A DNA stretch of 64,000 nucleotides, taken from positions 3,348,001-3,412,000 of the forward strand of contig NZ_CP080332.1 of the NCBI RefSeq assembly GCF_019456655.1, in the 5' to 3' direction. Shown in pieces: positions 15,868-25,475 of this stretch. This DNA comes from Mycolicibacterium diernhoferi. Its GTDB lineage: Bacteria > Actinomycetota > Actinomycetes > Mycobacteriales > Mycobacteriaceae. Each line of letters starts with the position of its first letter. Positions within the stretch are counted from its first letter, which is position 1. The position numbers and the translations under genes were made by a program. Under the pieces are notes generated by a model. The model saw only the letters and a list, made by a program, of their open reading frames with translations, did no database searches and was not told where the DNA came from.

Positions 15868-16427
15868 GACACAAACTCCACATTCGACATCTTGATCTGA
15901 TTACCGTCACGCTGCAGGTCCACCAGGAGCCGCCAGTTCCTCGGGGCCTCGTCGGTGCCCTCGGCATCGGTGACAGTGGAGGATGCGGACACCAACACCA
16001 CGGCTGAGTCCGCCGTCATCGACTCCACCGCCGCCGCATTCGCGGTCACCGTCGTACTCACCTTGGCGTCCCGGGACACCTTGATGAAATCCTCGGCAGC
16101 GCCTTCGAATTCCGTACGGAACGGATCGGTCGAGTTGTCGACGATCCGCTGCACGTCGTCCTCGGGATTCTTGAAGTCGATGGACATCAAGGTGATCACT
16201 GCTTGGCGCGCCGCGGCGACGAATTCGGCCCTGTTGCGGTCCTCGGCCGCAACGTTCTGCTGCTGTTTGATCATCAGCCCGCCTGCGGCGAGCAAGCCGG
16301 CCGTGCCCAGCACCGCGATGACCGCAGCCACCCGGCCCGTCTTGAGACGGCGTCTGGGCTCCGGAGTATCCGTCTCGGCCTGATCGGCCGGTGCGACGGT
16401 CTCGGTCAGCACCTCAGTTCTCGACAT
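15864..16427 (-). CDS. Mce-associated membrane protein (Mam)
   Basis: A 187-residue Mam protein: acidic then basic N-terminus (E-P-R-R-R-L-K-T-G-R), one transmembrane helix (about residues 31-53), then a Mam domain with D-N-S-T-D-P-F-R-x-E-F, the typical Mam motif before the C-terminal strands (N-W-R-L-L-V-D-L). It probably forms a pair with the overlapping downstream Mam protein. About 77 bp separate it from the upstream secreted-protein gene, so it may be co-transcribed with it. Confidence 0.82.
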   Translation of the reverse strand: MSRTEVLTETVAPADQAETDTPEPRRRLKTGRVAAVIAVLGTAGLLAAGGLMIKQQQNVAAEDRNRAEFVAAARQAVITLMSIDFKNPEDDVQRIVDNSTDPFRTEFEGAAEDFIKVSRDAKVSTTVTANAAAVESMTADSAVVLVSASSTVTDAEGTDEAPRNWRLLVDLQRDGNQIKMSNVEFVS

Positions 16428-16504
16428 AGCGGCACGCTATGGGGAACGGCCGGCGCTGCAGCGGCGATCTCCCATCCAGTGGGTACGCCACCCAGCGGAG
16501 CGCT

Positions 16505-16909
16505 TCACCAGTGCCGTATCGCGCAGAGCGCGCCCTTCGGTCCCTCGGCGGTGTCCACCAGCACGCCGTCCACCGACAGTTCGCAGCGGAACATCGGTTC
16601 CCCCGATGACGGTCCGCTGGTGGCCGCCACCATGGCCCACCGGTCGGGATCGACCAGTGCGGCATGCAGGACCCATGGCTTGTCCGGGCCGATGTCGACC
16701 CGGACCTTGGGACTGAACACGTACGGGTTGTGGCTGTAGTCGGCCCAGGTGGGTGGATCGACGTCGCGGAAGTAGATGTCGGCGGACACCGGGGTCGCGG
16801 TGGTGACGGAGTAGACGATCTGGCGCGCGGGTGGCGGTTCGGCCTGTGCCGGCGTGGCCGTCACCACCATTGTCCCCACACCCAGTGCCGCGGCGAGGGC
16901 CCTAGACAT
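16505..16909 (-). CDS. Small secreted protein, MmpS-like C-terminal pattern
   Basis: A 134-residue exported protein. The ATG at 16909 is chosen: it opens a clean signal peptide (S-R-A-L-A-A-A-L-G-V-G) with cleavage after T-P-A-Q-A, and it overlaps the end of the upstream gene by 8 bp. The mature part is a beta-rich domain with I-V-Y-S-V-T, a W near the middle and F-R-C-E-L-S-V-D-G-V-L-V-D-T ... C, which resembles the extracytoplasmic domain of MmpS proteins (two Cys that could pair). Function unknown. Confidence 0.7.
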   Translation of the reverse strand: MSRALAAALGVGTMVVTATPAQAEPPPARQIVYSVTTATPVSADIYFRDVDPPTWADYSHNPYVFSPKVRVDIGPDKPWVLHAALVDPDRWAMVAATSGPSSGEPMFRCELSVDGVLVDTAEGPKGALCAIRHW

Positions 16910-17279
16910 CGCCGCGGCTCCACAGCGCGGAACCGTCTCTGGCCTGGCAACTGAGGAACAGTCCGTCCGGCGCCTGGGCAACCCAGTTCTCGTACCCGGC
17001 GCAGCCGGTGCCGATCTCTTTCACCCCCGCCATCGACGGTGAACGGAAGTACCGCGGTTCATACCGGCGCGGCGACCCACAGAAGACCATCCGGCCCCAG
17101 GAGGTCGTGCCGAAGACGTAATGGGTGGTGTTCGAGCAGGGCGCGCCCAGTGTCACCGCCGGCGTGATGCCCGGCGTACAGTCCGGGCCATCGCAGGTCG
17201 GCGGGTCTGCTTGTGCCGGAACGGACGTCACCAGTGCGGCGGCCAACGACGCGGCAACCGCGATCACGCTCCTCTTCAC
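16902..17279 (-). CDS. Small cysteine-rich secreted protein
   Basis: A 125-residue exported protein starting at GTG 17279 (a GTG at 17306 is an alternative without better signal). The signal peptide is K-R-S-V-I-A-V-A-A-S-L-A-A-A-L-V with cleavage after V-P-A-Q-A. The mature protein has at least six Cys (T-C-D-G-P-D-C, A-P-C-S-N, F-C-G-S, G-C-A-G-Y, L-S-C) and would be disulfide-bonded outside the membrane. No family is recognised. It is divergent from the secreted gene at 17422 and overlaps the downstream gene by 8 bp. Confidence 0.68.
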   Translation of the reverse strand: MKRSVIAVAASLAAALVTSVPAQADPPTCDGPDCTPGITPAVTLGAPCSNTTHYVFGTTSWGRMVFCGSPRRYEPRYFRSPSMAGVKEIGTGCAGYENWVAQAPDGLFLSCQARDGSALWSRGDV

Positions 17280-17421
17280 GCCCGGCACTCTGTCAGGCAG
17301 ATGCACCCGGCCGCGGTCGGTGGTCCACTCAGCGGACAGGTTGCGCCCCGGCTCCCGGCCCGGCGGTATTTACTGTGGGCGCCGCTGTGTCCGTGCAGTG
17401 GACCAGTTCGAGGAGCAGGCA

Positions 17422-17934
17422 ATGCCGCGTGTACCCGCATTCGTCACCGCCATGGCCGTCGCGGCCCTGACCGGCATGGGGATGAGTCCCTCTGCACAGG
17501 CCGACAATCCGGATTGGGGTATCAACGGGACCTACACCGCCACCTCCAACGGCGAGTGGGCCCGCAAGAATGAGGTGTTCTACGACCAGGCGAGCCTGCG
17601 CAGCACCTGGACGGTCAACACCCGATGCAGCTACCCGGGTGAATGCACCGGAACGGTGCAGAGCGACTTCGGTTGGACGGCGCCGATCTACCAGAAGAGC
17701 GGGGTCTGGTACGTCAAACACACGGTCGAGAACTGGATTCCCTGCCCCGATGGCAGCACCGCGCCCGGCCTGCAGACGTTCCGGTTCAAGCCGATGACGC
17801 CCGAGGGCGCCAACTTCGACGCGTCATCGGACGTCCTTGTCGGAGAGGACCTCACCACCGGACCGAGCGGTGCCTGCGGCGTGAGCAAGCCGGTGTACAT
17901 CAACATGCCGTTCAAGCTCGTCAAGGTCGGTTGA
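17422..17934 (+). CDS. Small secreted protein of mycobacterial type
   Basis: A 170-residue exported protein from ATG 17422, backed by AGGAG at 17411. The signal peptide ends in S-A-Q-A-D. The mature part has S-N-G-E-W-A-x-x-N-E, S-T-W-T-V-N-T-R-C, C-x-G-x-V-x-S-D-x-G-W, W-I-P-C-P-D-G-S and a closing Cys: a four-Cys pattern common to a family of uncharacterised mycobacterial secreted proteins. It faces mceF tail to tail with 22 bp between. The protein at 28187, on the other side of the mce operon, shows a similar layout (W-x-V-x-x-C ... C). Confidence 0.75.
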   Translation: MPRVPAFVTAMAVAALTGMGMSPSAQADNPDWGINGTYTATSNGEWARKNEVFYDQASLRSTWTVNTRCSYPGECTGTVQSDFGWTAPIYQKSGVWYVKHTVENWIPCPDGSTAPGLQTFRFKPMTPEGANFDASSDVLVGEDLTTGPSGACGVSKPVYINMPFKLVKVG

Positions 17935-17956
17935 TCCGGTCCGCCTCGACCACGGC

Positions 17957-19495
17957 CTACTGGGGCAGCAGGTCTTTCCAGCTCTGCGCGGGCTGCGCCA
18001 CCAGATCGGTCTGGGTGTAGACCTTGCCGTCGGGGGCCGCGTACTGCCCGGTCTGCGGGTTGTAGGTGGCGAAGGCCACCGACGGTCCTTCTGATCCGCT
18101 CTCATGAGCACTCGGTGCCGCCGGCACCGCGCCGCCGTCGGCGGGTGCCGCAGGTGGCCCCGGCACAACGCCACCCTCGGCGGGCGGCAGCGGGGTCCCT
18201 TCGACGGGCCCGAAGATCTGCTCCTGGAAAGTGATCCGGTCATCCGGGGCGACGCCCTGTGCGATCAGGTTGGGGTCGATCGGGTACGGACCGGTGGCAT
18301 GCTGCCGCATGGCGAGCGGCTCGTACGAGCGGTCGCTCTCACAGATCTCCACCGTCGGCGCACGCTTGCCCGGCTGTGCCATGCACGGGAAATTACGCGC
18401 ACCGCGCACGCCGATCGGCGAATCCTGGGGAAGCTTGCAGTACAACCCCTCTGGGGTGTCCACATCGCTCAGGTCGGCCGGCGAGCGCCAGGACGAGGGC
18501 GGCAGGAACCCGACCGAACACGCGGGCGGATCCCCGAGGGTGAGGCTGAACTCTGAAAGAGCCATGCCCGTCGGGTTGTTCAGCGACGATCCGTAGGACT
18601 GGGTGGCCGCAAGATACGGTGGCAGCAGCACCAACAGCTGTTCGATCGAGGCGTTGTAGGTGACCCCGATCTTCCCGACGGTGGTCAGATTGGCCAGCAG
18701 CACCGGCAGCGTCGGCTTGATCTGATTCAACAGACGCGATGCTTCGTCGGCGGCGCCCGCCCCGGTGCGCAGGATGGTGCGCACCTGTTCGTCGCGCCCG
18801 GCGATCTGACCGGTGATGCCGGCGAGGCTACTCGCCCAGGTGCGGATGGAATCCACCTTCTCGGCCTGGCCGTCCAACAGCGGGCGGCCGTCCTCGATGA
18901 GGTCGCGGGTGTTCTCGGCCGCATCGTCGAAGCCGGCGGCCAACCGACCGGAGGCGTCCAGGAGAGCACCCAGGTCCTCACCGGTTCCGTTGAGCGCCTT
19001 GAAGGATTCGTCGAGCAGGTCGCTGAGCTTGCCGGTCGGGATACTGTCGACCAGTGCACTCATCTGGTCGAGCATCGGTCCGACGGCCTCGGGCAGTGAC
19101 GCGTTCTCGGCGCCGATGACCGATCCGTCCTCCAGGTAGGGCGCACCGTCGGTGCGCGGGACCAGGTCCACGTACTGCTCACCGACGGCCGACACACTGC
19201 GCACATTCGCCTGCAGGTCTGCGGGGATCTTCGGAGAACGTTGCAGCGACATGGTGATCTCGGCACCGCTGCGGGTGGGCCGGATCTCGGTGACCTTACC
19301 CACCTCGACACCCCGATAGGTGACGTTCGAGAACTGGTACAGGCCGCCGGTCGCCGGAACCTGCAGCGTCACCCCGATACGGCCGATGCCGAACAGGACC
19401 GGCGCCTGCAGGTAGACGAAGATCATCGTGCCGAGGCCGACGACCGACGCGATCGTGAAGATGATGAGCTGGGTGCGGACGAACCGTGTCAGCAT
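17957..19495 (-). CDS. mceF: MCE family protein MceF
   Basis: A 512-residue Mce protein starting at ATG 19495 within the TGATG overlap with mceE. One N-terminal transmembrane helix (residues about 8-30) is followed by the MCE domain (V-T-L-Q-V-P-A-T-G-G-L-Y, V-T-Y-R-G-V-E-V-G-K-V) and a long helical region that in Mce complexes forms a lipid-conducting tunnel. The Pro-rich stretch near residue 450 and the final W-K-D-L-L-P-Q are typical MceF features. It is the last gene of the transporter operon. Together with mceA-E it forms a hetero-oligomer spanning the periplasm to bring hydrophobic substrates to the YrbE permease. Confidence 0.9.
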   Translation of the reverse strand: MLTRFVRTQLIIFTIASVVGLGTMIFVYLQAPVLFGIGRIGVTLQVPATGGLYQFSNVTYRGVEVGKVTEIRPTRSGAEITMSLQRSPKIPADLQANVRSVSAVGEQYVDLVPRTDGAPYLEDGSVIGAENASLPEAVGPMLDQMSALVDSIPTGKLSDLLDESFKALNGTGEDLGALLDASGRLAAGFDDAAENTRDLIEDGRPLLDGQAEKVDSIRTWASSLAGITGQIAGRDEQVRTILRTGAGAADEASRLLNQIKPTLPVLLANLTTVGKIGVTYNASIEQLLVLLPPYLAATQSYGSSLNNPTGMALSEFSLTLGDPPACSVGFLPPSSWRSPADLSDVDTPEGLYCKLPQDSPIGVRGARNFPCMAQPGKRAPTVEICESDRSYEPLAMRQHATGPYPIDPNLIAQGVAPDDRITFQEQIFGPVEGTPLPPAEGGVVPGPPAAPADGGAVPAAPSAHESGSEGPSVAFATYNPQTGQYAAPDGKVYTQTDLVAQPAQSWKDLLPQ

Positions 19496-20691
19496 CAGTT
19501 GCCCCCTTCGGTGAGCGCGGGCGGCGCCACGGCGGCCGGGGGGTCGATGAGCGGTGGGATGGTGGCCACCTCGGTGGGCATCGGTGTCACCGGCGCCATC
19601 AGCGGATCCCGGGTGTAGGTCGAGTACCACGGATCTCCGGGCGCCGGGACCATGGTGGCATTCGGCTCACCCCACCTGGTGCCCAACAGGATTCCGCTCT
19701 TCAGCCGCGGGATGGTGAAGTCGAAGACGATGAACTGGTTCATGTAGTCACCGCGGATACCGCGGTCGATGAACTCCTGGGTGTACGGGTAGGTGGGCAG
19801 ATAGGACAGGGCGGTCGCCAGGTCGGGACCCACATCGGCCAACGCGCGCACCGTCGGCTCGAGATTCTGCAGGTTGCGCACGATATCGCCGTGTGACTCG
19901 TTGATCAGCTGCGAGGCGGTGTCGCTGAAGCCGCCCAGCTTCGTCAGCGCGGAGGTGATGCGGGGGCGCTGCCGGTCCAGGACATCCAGTGCCGCCGGGA
20001 TCCGGTCCAGCGCGCGGGTCAGCACCTCCCGCTGCCCCGCGAACGTCCCGGCGAGCCTGTTGAGCGCGGCGATGGAGGCAATGATGTTGTCCTGCTGGCC
20101 ATCGAGCAAGCCCACCACCTTGTTCATCCGGGTGAGCAGTTCACGGATCTGGCCCTGGCGGCCGTCGAGGGCGGCGTTGAAATTGTGCACGATATCGCCG
20201 ATGTGAGTGAGCCCACCGCCGTTGACCACCACCGACAACGACGAGAGTGTCTGCTCGGTGGAGGGGTAGGTCGAAGTCTTGGCCACCGGGATCGTCGCGC
20301 CCGGCGTGAGCCGCCCGACCGGGTTCTCACCGAGGGGTGGATCCAGCGCCAGGTGCATCGAACCGAGCAGGCTGGTCTGACCCACCGTGGCGACGGCATT
20401 CTCCGGCACCACCACGCCGGGTCTGACCGAGACGTCCACATTGGCGGTCCAGTCATCCACGGTCATCCGGCGAACCGTGCCGACCACCACGTCGCCGACC
20501 ATGACCGGTGAATTGGATTCCAGGGTTCCGACATTGGCGATCTGGACGCGGTAGGTGGTGGCGTCCGCACCGGTTCCGACGGTGCCCGGCAACGGGAGTG
20601 AGTTGATGCCGTCGAACGAACATCCGGAGGTCACCAGCACCGCGCAACATGCCATCGCGGCCCAGCTGCGCATCGACTTCGGTGTCGTCAC
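19495..20691 (-). CDS. mceE: MCE family lipoprotein MceE
   Basis: A 398-residue Mce protein read from a GTG that overlaps the mceD stop (GTGA). Residues 1-24 are a lipoprotein signal with lipobox L-V-T-S-G-C, so Cys24 is the lipidated residue; this lipobox is the hallmark of the E subunit. The MCE domain follows (Y-R-V-Q-I-A-N-V, N-S-P-V-M-V-G-D-V-V-V-G) then long helices and a Pro/Ala-rich tail. It is an envelope-anchored subunit of the same lipid transporter. Confidence 0.92.
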   Translation of the reverse strand: MTTPKSMRSWAAMACCAVLVTSGCSFDGINSLPLPGTVGTGADATTYRVQIANVGTLESNSPVMVGDVVVGTVRRMTVDDWTANVDVSVRPGVVVPENAVATVGQTSLLGSMHLALDPPLGENPVGRLTPGATIPVAKTSTYPSTEQTLSSLSVVVNGGGLTHIGDIVHNFNAALDGRQGQIRELLTRMNKVVGLLDGQQDNIIASIAALNRLAGTFAGQREVLTRALDRIPAALDVLDRQRPRITSALTKLGGFSDTASQLINESHGDIVRNLQNLEPTVRALADVGPDLATALSYLPTYPYTQEFIDRGIRGDYMNQFIVFDFTIPRLKSGILLGTRWGEPNATMVPAPGDPWYSTYTRDPLMAPVTPMPTEVATIPPLIDPPAAVAPPALTEGGN

Positions 20692-22154
20692 GGTGTCCCT
20701 CCCTGGGCCGGACCCGGCGCGGCCTCGGCGGGCAGCAGCAGGTCCGTCAGATTCGTCGCGGTCGTCGGTGCCGCCGGCGGCGCAACCGGCAATCCGGGCG
20801 GAATCGGCGCACCCGGGAACAGCGCCGGGGTGCGGGCCGCGGGCAGCCCGGTGGGCGCGTAGGCGCCGGGCGGTTGCGCCGGGTCGGTCCAGCCCGGCGG
20901 TGGCGGCACGTCGCCGGCACCGGTGTAGGCCGACACCGACGGCGGTATCTCGGCGGGAGCCGGGGTGGTCCCGCCGCCACCGGGTGCCAGGGCCGGATCG
21001 GTGTAGATGACGTTCTTGGGCGCCGGTCCCAGATAGGCGTTGAAGGGGAACGGCAGATGGTTGAAGTTCATCAATCGCAATGCCGGACCCAGGTACTGGG
21101 CGCAGGCCCTACCGGACTCCTCGGCGGTGACGTTCTCCACCGCCGAGATCGCCGAGCAGATGGTGGCGACCGGGTTGGCGAAGTTGTTCATCGCGAACGA
21201 CCCGCGGGGTCCGCCGGTGTCGGGGTTGTAGATGTTGTAGCCGTTGACCAACGCGTTCGGCGCCGCGTGCAGCACGTTCTTGACGGTCATGCTGTTGTCG
21301 GAGAGCACCTGGGTGACATTCGCCAGCCGTTGGATCTGTTCGGCGGTCTGATCTCGGGAACCGGCGACGAACTTCTGCACCTTGACCACGGCCGAGGACA
21401 GCTCATTGATGGCCGAATCCAGGTCTGCTCGACTGCCGTTGACGACGCTCGTGACGTCGGCGAGGCGATCCTGGAACTGCACGATCTGGGTGTTGCTGTC
21501 CCGCAGCGCGGTCACGAACACCTGCAGATTCTTGATGACATCGACGATGTCGCCGCTGCCCTCCCCGAGGACCCGGCCGACATCCGAGAGCTGGGTGATC
21601 GTTTCCCGCAACCGGTCTCCATTGCCCGCCATGGCATCTGCGGTGCTGTCGATGAAGCGGCCGAGCGAGGTTCCGGAGACACCGCTTTCCGGGCCCAGCT
21701 CCGTGGCCAAGCGGGTGAGCTGCTCTTTGATCTCGTCCCACTCGACCGGGATGGCGGTGCGGTCCGCACCGATCTCGGCACCGTCGGCCATGGTGGCTCC
21801 GCTGGCCTCGGGTGTGGCGCCGTAGGCCGGTGTCAGTTGCACGTATCGGGCAGCGACCAGGTTGGGCGCCACGATGATCGCTTTGGCGTCGGCGGGTACC
21901 GGGACATCGCGGTCCACCTCGAGGGTGACCCTGGTCCGGGTGCCCAGCGGTTCGATCGCCTTGATGGTGCCGACCCGCACACCGACCACCCGCACCTCGT
22001 CACCGGGATAGATGGCGGTTGCCGATTCGAAGTACGCGGTGATCGTCTTGGGGCTCAGGAAGTACTGGTACCCGGCGAACCCCGCGCCCGTGACGGCCAG
22101 CGCCGCCGCGGCGACCGCAGCGATCTTCTTGACCCGCGGGCCGAGCGCGATCAT
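20688..22154 (-). CDS. mceD: MCE family protein MceD
   Basis: A 488-residue Mce protein, ATGA-coupled to mceC. N-terminal transmembrane helix (about residues 9-31), MCE domain with Y-P-G-D-E-V-R-V-V-G-V-R-V-G, helical barrel region and a C-terminal ~100-residue Pro/Gly/Ala-rich tail (P-P-P-P-G-W, repeated A-P), as usual for the D subunit. The tail probably reaches towards the mycolate layer. Part of the hexameric Mce tunnel. Confidence 0.9.
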   Translation of the reverse strand: MIALGPRVKKIAAVAAAALAVTGAGFAGYQYFLSPKTITAYFESATAIYPGDEVRVVGVRVGTIKAIEPLGTRTRVTLEVDRDVPVPADAKAIIVAPNLVAARYVQLTPAYGATPEASGATMADGAEIGADRTAIPVEWDEIKEQLTRLATELGPESGVSGTSLGRFIDSTADAMAGNGDRLRETITQLSDVGRVLGEGSGDIVDVIKNLQVFVTALRDSNTQIVQFQDRLADVTSVVNGSRADLDSAINELSSAVVKVQKFVAGSRDQTAEQIQRLANVTQVLSDNSMTVKNVLHAAPNALVNGYNIYNPDTGGPRGSFAMNNFANPVATICSAISAVENVTAEESGRACAQYLGPALRLMNFNHLPFPFNAYLGPAPKNVIYTDPALAPGGGGTTPAPAEIPPSVSAYTGAGDVPPPPGWTDPAQPPGAYAPTGLPAARTPALFPGAPIPPGLPVAPPAAPTTATNLTDLLLPAEAAPGPAQGGTP

Positions 22155-23245
22155 CGCGAACCTCCGGGAATACCGTTGTAGGGGAACGGGAATTCGGCAC
22201 GTGGGCCGGCGTTGTCGGGTGGCTGCCCCGCATCGACACCGCGCCGGAACCCGAGCGCATAGTCGAGGAACGGTTGAATCGCCGGCCCGGGCAGCAGGTT
22301 GGACGCGAATCCGTAGTAGTAGAAGCCGTTGTTGACGGCCTCCCCCTGGGTCAGCTGGTACTTGGCCAGGCCGGTCAGCGTCTTGGTGAGGTTGTCGCGG
22401 TTACGCTCCAGCATCTCCGAGACACGGTTGAGCTGTTCCAGGGTGGGGGCGAGTTCGGCTTCGTTCTCGTCGACCAGCGCGGAGAGTTGTTGCGCGACAG
22501 CGGTGGTGTTGGCGAGCAGGTTGACGATCGAGTGCCGGCGGTCCTGCAGCACCCCGAGCAGGTCGTTGGCGTTGAGGATCAGGCTGTTCACCTGTTGGCT
22601 TCGCTCCGAGAGGATTCCGGTGACATCGGCGGCGGTCGTGAGCAGGCCGCTCAGCGATTCGTTGCGCTTGTTCAGCGACTTCGACAGTCGGCTCACCCCG
22701 TCGAAGGTGGGGGCCAGTTGGGGTGCCAGCCGTTCGATGGTTTCGGACAGGACATCCAGTGATTGGTTGATCGCCGCGGTATCGGTCTGTGCGGTGTTGG
22801 AGGTGAACTCGTCGAGCGCGTCGGTCAGCGAATACGGCGACGAGGTACGAGTCACCGGAATGACGCCGAGCGAGCGGATGCGGCCGTTGCCGCGTGGTTC
22901 GATCTCCAGTACCCGTTCGCCGAGCAGCGTGCCGATGCCGATCTGTGCGGTGGTCTGCTCCCCCAGGCGCACCTTGCTGTTCACCGCGAAGGTGACCAGG
23001 GCCTTGCCTTGATCGGGGCCCTTGCCGAGTTCCACATCGGAGACCGTGCCGACCGTGACACCGGAGACCTTCACGTTGTTGCCCGCCGTCAGCCCGCCGG
23101 CTTCAGCGAAGACGGCCTGGTATCTGACCGAGGTCGCCATCGCCACCAGTTGCTGGGGCTGAAGTCCGACGGCGATGATCAGGACCATCAGCACGAGGCC
23201 GATGAATCCGGAACGAACCAGCGATGATTGACGGTATTTCAGCAT
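22151..23245 (-). CDS. mceC: MCE family protein MceC
   Basis: A 364-residue Mce protein. ATG 23245 is chosen because it lies in a TGATG junction with mceB and has GGAGAG 5 bp upstream; a GTG at 23260 would add five residues. Transmembrane helix about residues 11-33, MCE domain with L-T-A-G-N-N-V-K-V-S-G-V-T-V-G, then coiled helices with repeated Leu/Asn heptads. It ends with P-Y-N-G-I-P-G-G-S-R. Subunit of the lipid transporter. Confidence 0.9.
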   Translation of the reverse strand: MLKYRQSSLVRSGFIGLVLMVLIIAVGLQPQQLVAMATSVRYQAVFAEAGGLTAGNNVKVSGVTVGTVSDVELGKGPDQGKALVTFAVNSKVRLGEQTTAQIGIGTLLGERVLEIEPRGNGRIRSLGVIPVTRTSSPYSLTDALDEFTSNTAQTDTAAINQSLDVLSETIERLAPQLAPTFDGVSRLSKSLNKRNESLSGLLTTAADVTGILSERSQQVNSLILNANDLLGVLQDRRHSIVNLLANTTAVAQQLSALVDENEAELAPTLEQLNRVSEMLERNRDNLTKTLTGLAKYQLTQGEAVNNGFYYYGFASNLLPGPAIQPFLDYALGFRRGVDAGQPPDNAGPRAEFPFPYNGIPGGSR

Positions 23246-24276
23246 CAGGGCTCTCCGCACCTTCCGGTGTTCTGGATGACCCAGGGGAAGTGGGCGGTTC
23301 GACCCTGGAGATCGGACACGCGGACCGAGACTCCGCAGATGTAGAGGTTGAGCCAGCTGCCGTACGAGCCCAGTCGGACCAGTTTCCGGTAGTTCTGCGG
23401 GGTCTTCTGCATCGTGAGATCGAGCCGGGCCAGATCGGTGTCGTTCGACAGCAGCGGCGCCAGTCGGGTCAGCTGATCCACGGTGCCGGACAACGCCGGA
23501 CGGGTGTCGGTGAGCAGGTCGGCCAGCGACGCGGTGCCGTTGTCGAGGGCGGTGATGGCCTCGCCGATCGGGTCGCGTTCCGCGGCGAGACCGGTTACCA
23601 GGCGTTCCAGCCCGTCCACCGCGCCGGAGAACTTCTCGCCGTCTTCGGACAACACCGCCAGCGTCTCGTTGAGGTTGTCGATGAGGCTCTCCACGGTCTG
23701 GCCGTTGTCGGCCAGGGCGTTGGTGAACGACGAGGTCCGGGCGAACAGGGACTCCAGATCGCCGCCCTGGCCTTGCAGGATCTGGATCAGGGAGTTGGTC
23801 AGCGCGTTGACGTCCTCGGGGTTGAGTCCCTGGATGACCGGCTTGAGACCGCCGAGCAGCAGGTTGAGGTCGAGCGCGGGCTCTGTCTGTCCGACCTCGA
23901 AGCGTGATCCGGGCGGCCGGATTCTGGTCGACCCCGGCTGGTCGATGAGTTCCAGATAGCGGTCACCGACGAGATTCAGGTATCGCACGGTCACCTTCGT
24001 GTTCTCGGTGAGCCGGATGTGGTCGTCGGCGTCGAAGGCCACCAGCACGGTGTTGTCCGGTTGCAACTCGACGTCCCGCACGGTGCCCACCCGGATGCCC
24101 GAAATCCGGACCGAGTCACCGGCTTTGAGACTCGAGGAATCGGCGAACACCGCCGAGTACCCGGCGGTCGCCCCTGACCGGTACTGACTGAAGATCGCGA
24201 ACAGGCCGGCCGTCAGGACCACCATGGTGACTGCGAAGGCGCCGAATTTGATCGCCGTTCTGGTGAAGCCGCTCAT
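23245..24276 (-). CDS. mceB: MCE family protein MceB
   Basis: A 343-residue Mce protein whose ATG at 24276 overlaps the mceA stop (ATGA); longer in-frame starts lie inside mceA and have no transmembrane start. Transmembrane helix at residues 6-28, MCE domain with L-K-A-G-D-S-V-R-I-S-G-I-R-V-G-T-V, helical region, and the short C-terminus with Y-I-C-G-V-S-V that is typical of MceB. Confidence 0.9.
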   Translation of the reverse strand: MSGFTRTAIKFGAFAVTMVVLTAGLFAIFSQYRSGATAGYSAVFADSSSLKAGDSVRISGIRVGTVRDVELQPDNTVLVAFDADDHIRLTENTKVTVRYLNLVGDRYLELIDQPGSTRIRPPGSRFEVGQTEPALDLNLLLGGLKPVIQGLNPEDVNALTNSLIQILQGQGGDLESLFARTSSFTNALADNGQTVESLIDNLNETLAVLSEDGEKFSGAVDGLERLVTGLAAERDPIGEAITALDNGTASLADLLTDTRPALSGTVDQLTRLAPLLSNDTDLARLDLTMQKTPQNYRKLVRLGSYGSWLNLYICGVSVRVSDLQGRTAHFPWVIQNTGRCGEP

Positions 24277-25466
24277 CCGGGCTGCCCGATCTGTGCGGTG
24301 TTGCGCGGCGGGCCGCCGATCGGGCCGAACAGTGCCTGCTTGAGGCCGTCGGAATTCAGCAGGATTCCTTCGTTGCCGTATTGGGCGGGATTCGCGTTGA
24401 CATCGGTGATCACGAACGGCGGGTGCTTCTGGAACGGCACCTTGGGCAGATCGGTGCACTGCGGCCCGCCGGTGGCGGCCACCTTCGGCAGGTTCTGCGG
24501 ATAGCGGTAGCGCTCCTGCCCGAGGACGACCGTCTGCAAGAGCAACCCGCCGGGCAGCGGTGTGCCGGGTGCCTTGGCCAACTCCACGGCGCCGCCGAGA
24601 CCGCAGGTCAATGCCGCGTTGTACTCGTTGGTCAGATCGGTTGTCGGGACGAGCAGTCGCATCACATCGGTGATCGCACCGCGGTTGGAGCCGATGACGT
24701 CGGTGCCGGTATCGGCCAGACCGATGACGCTGATCAGCAGGGTGTCGAGGTTGGTTTGTTCCTCGACGAGCGTCTCACTCATGCGCGTCGATGCCTCGAC
24801 GGTCGCGATCAGATCGGGGGCGGCGTCGGCGTAGGCATCGAACACCTCGGGTGCGACGGTGAGTTCGTGTTCCATGGTCGGCAGGCTGGGATCGATCGTC
24901 GCCAGGAAGCCGTCGAAATCGGACAGCATCTGCCCGATCTGGTCACCTCGTCCGTCCATCGCGGTGGCCAACGCGCCCATGGTCTCGTTGAGTTTGGTGG
25001 GCTCGATCTTCTGCAGCACCGTGGACAGCTGTTGGAAGACCGTGTTGATCTCGACGGTGACGTGGCCGGCGTCGAGCACCTGCCCCGCCGTCAGCGCCTG
25101 CGCCGACGGGTTCTCCGGCGGGATCAGTTCGACGAATTTCGAGCCGAACACCGTCGTGGACGCGATGTCCACGCGGACGTTGGCCGGGATGATGTCGAGG
25201 TACGACGGATCCATGGCCAGGTGCAGTTTGGCCCTGCCGTCGGGCAGCGATTCGATGGACTGCACCGAACCTACCTGCGCACCATGTAGTTTCACCTTCG
25301 CATCGGCGTTCATGACCAACCCGGCACGTTCGGACAGCACGATGACCGGCACCGATTCGGTGAAACTGCCGCGGAACAGCCCGATGGACAGCGCGACGAT
25401 CGCGAGTGCCACGCCCACCGTCGCCGACCCGATCAGGGGCCGTTTGACCGTTGAACTCATCGCCAC
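24273..25466 (-). CDS. mceA: MCE family protein MceA
   Basis: A 397-residue Mce protein from GTG 25466 (ATG 25460 in frame is equally possible); GGGGAG lies just upstream. Transmembrane helix about residues 12-34, MCE domain A-G-L-V-M-N-A-D-A-K-V-K-L-H-G-A-Q-V-G, then the long helical part and a C-terminal segment with N-L-P-K-V-A-A-T-G-G-P-Q-C, a feature shared by MceA subunits. From memory it is not especially close to Mce4A (the cholesterol importer), so the mce group number is left open. Confidence 0.9.
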   Translation of the reverse strand: MAMSSTVKRPLIGSATVGVALAIVALSIGLFRGSFTESVPVIVLSERAGLVMNADAKVKLHGAQVGSVQSIESLPDGRAKLHLAMDPSYLDIIPANVRVDIASTTVFGSKFVELIPPENPSAQALTAGQVLDAGHVTVEINTVFQQLSTVLQKIEPTKLNETMGALATAMDGRGDQIGQMLSDFDGFLATIDPSLPTMEHELTVAPEVFDAYADAAPDLIATVEASTRMSETLVEEQTNLDTLLISVIGLADTGTDVIGSNRGAITDVMRLLVPTTDLTNEYNAALTCGLGGAVELAKAPGTPLPGGLLLQTVVLGQERYRYPQNLPKVAATGGPQCTDLPKVPFQKHPPFVITDVNANPAQYGNEGILLNSDGLKQALFGPIGGPPRNTAQIGQPG

Positions 25467-25475
25467 TGCGCTCCC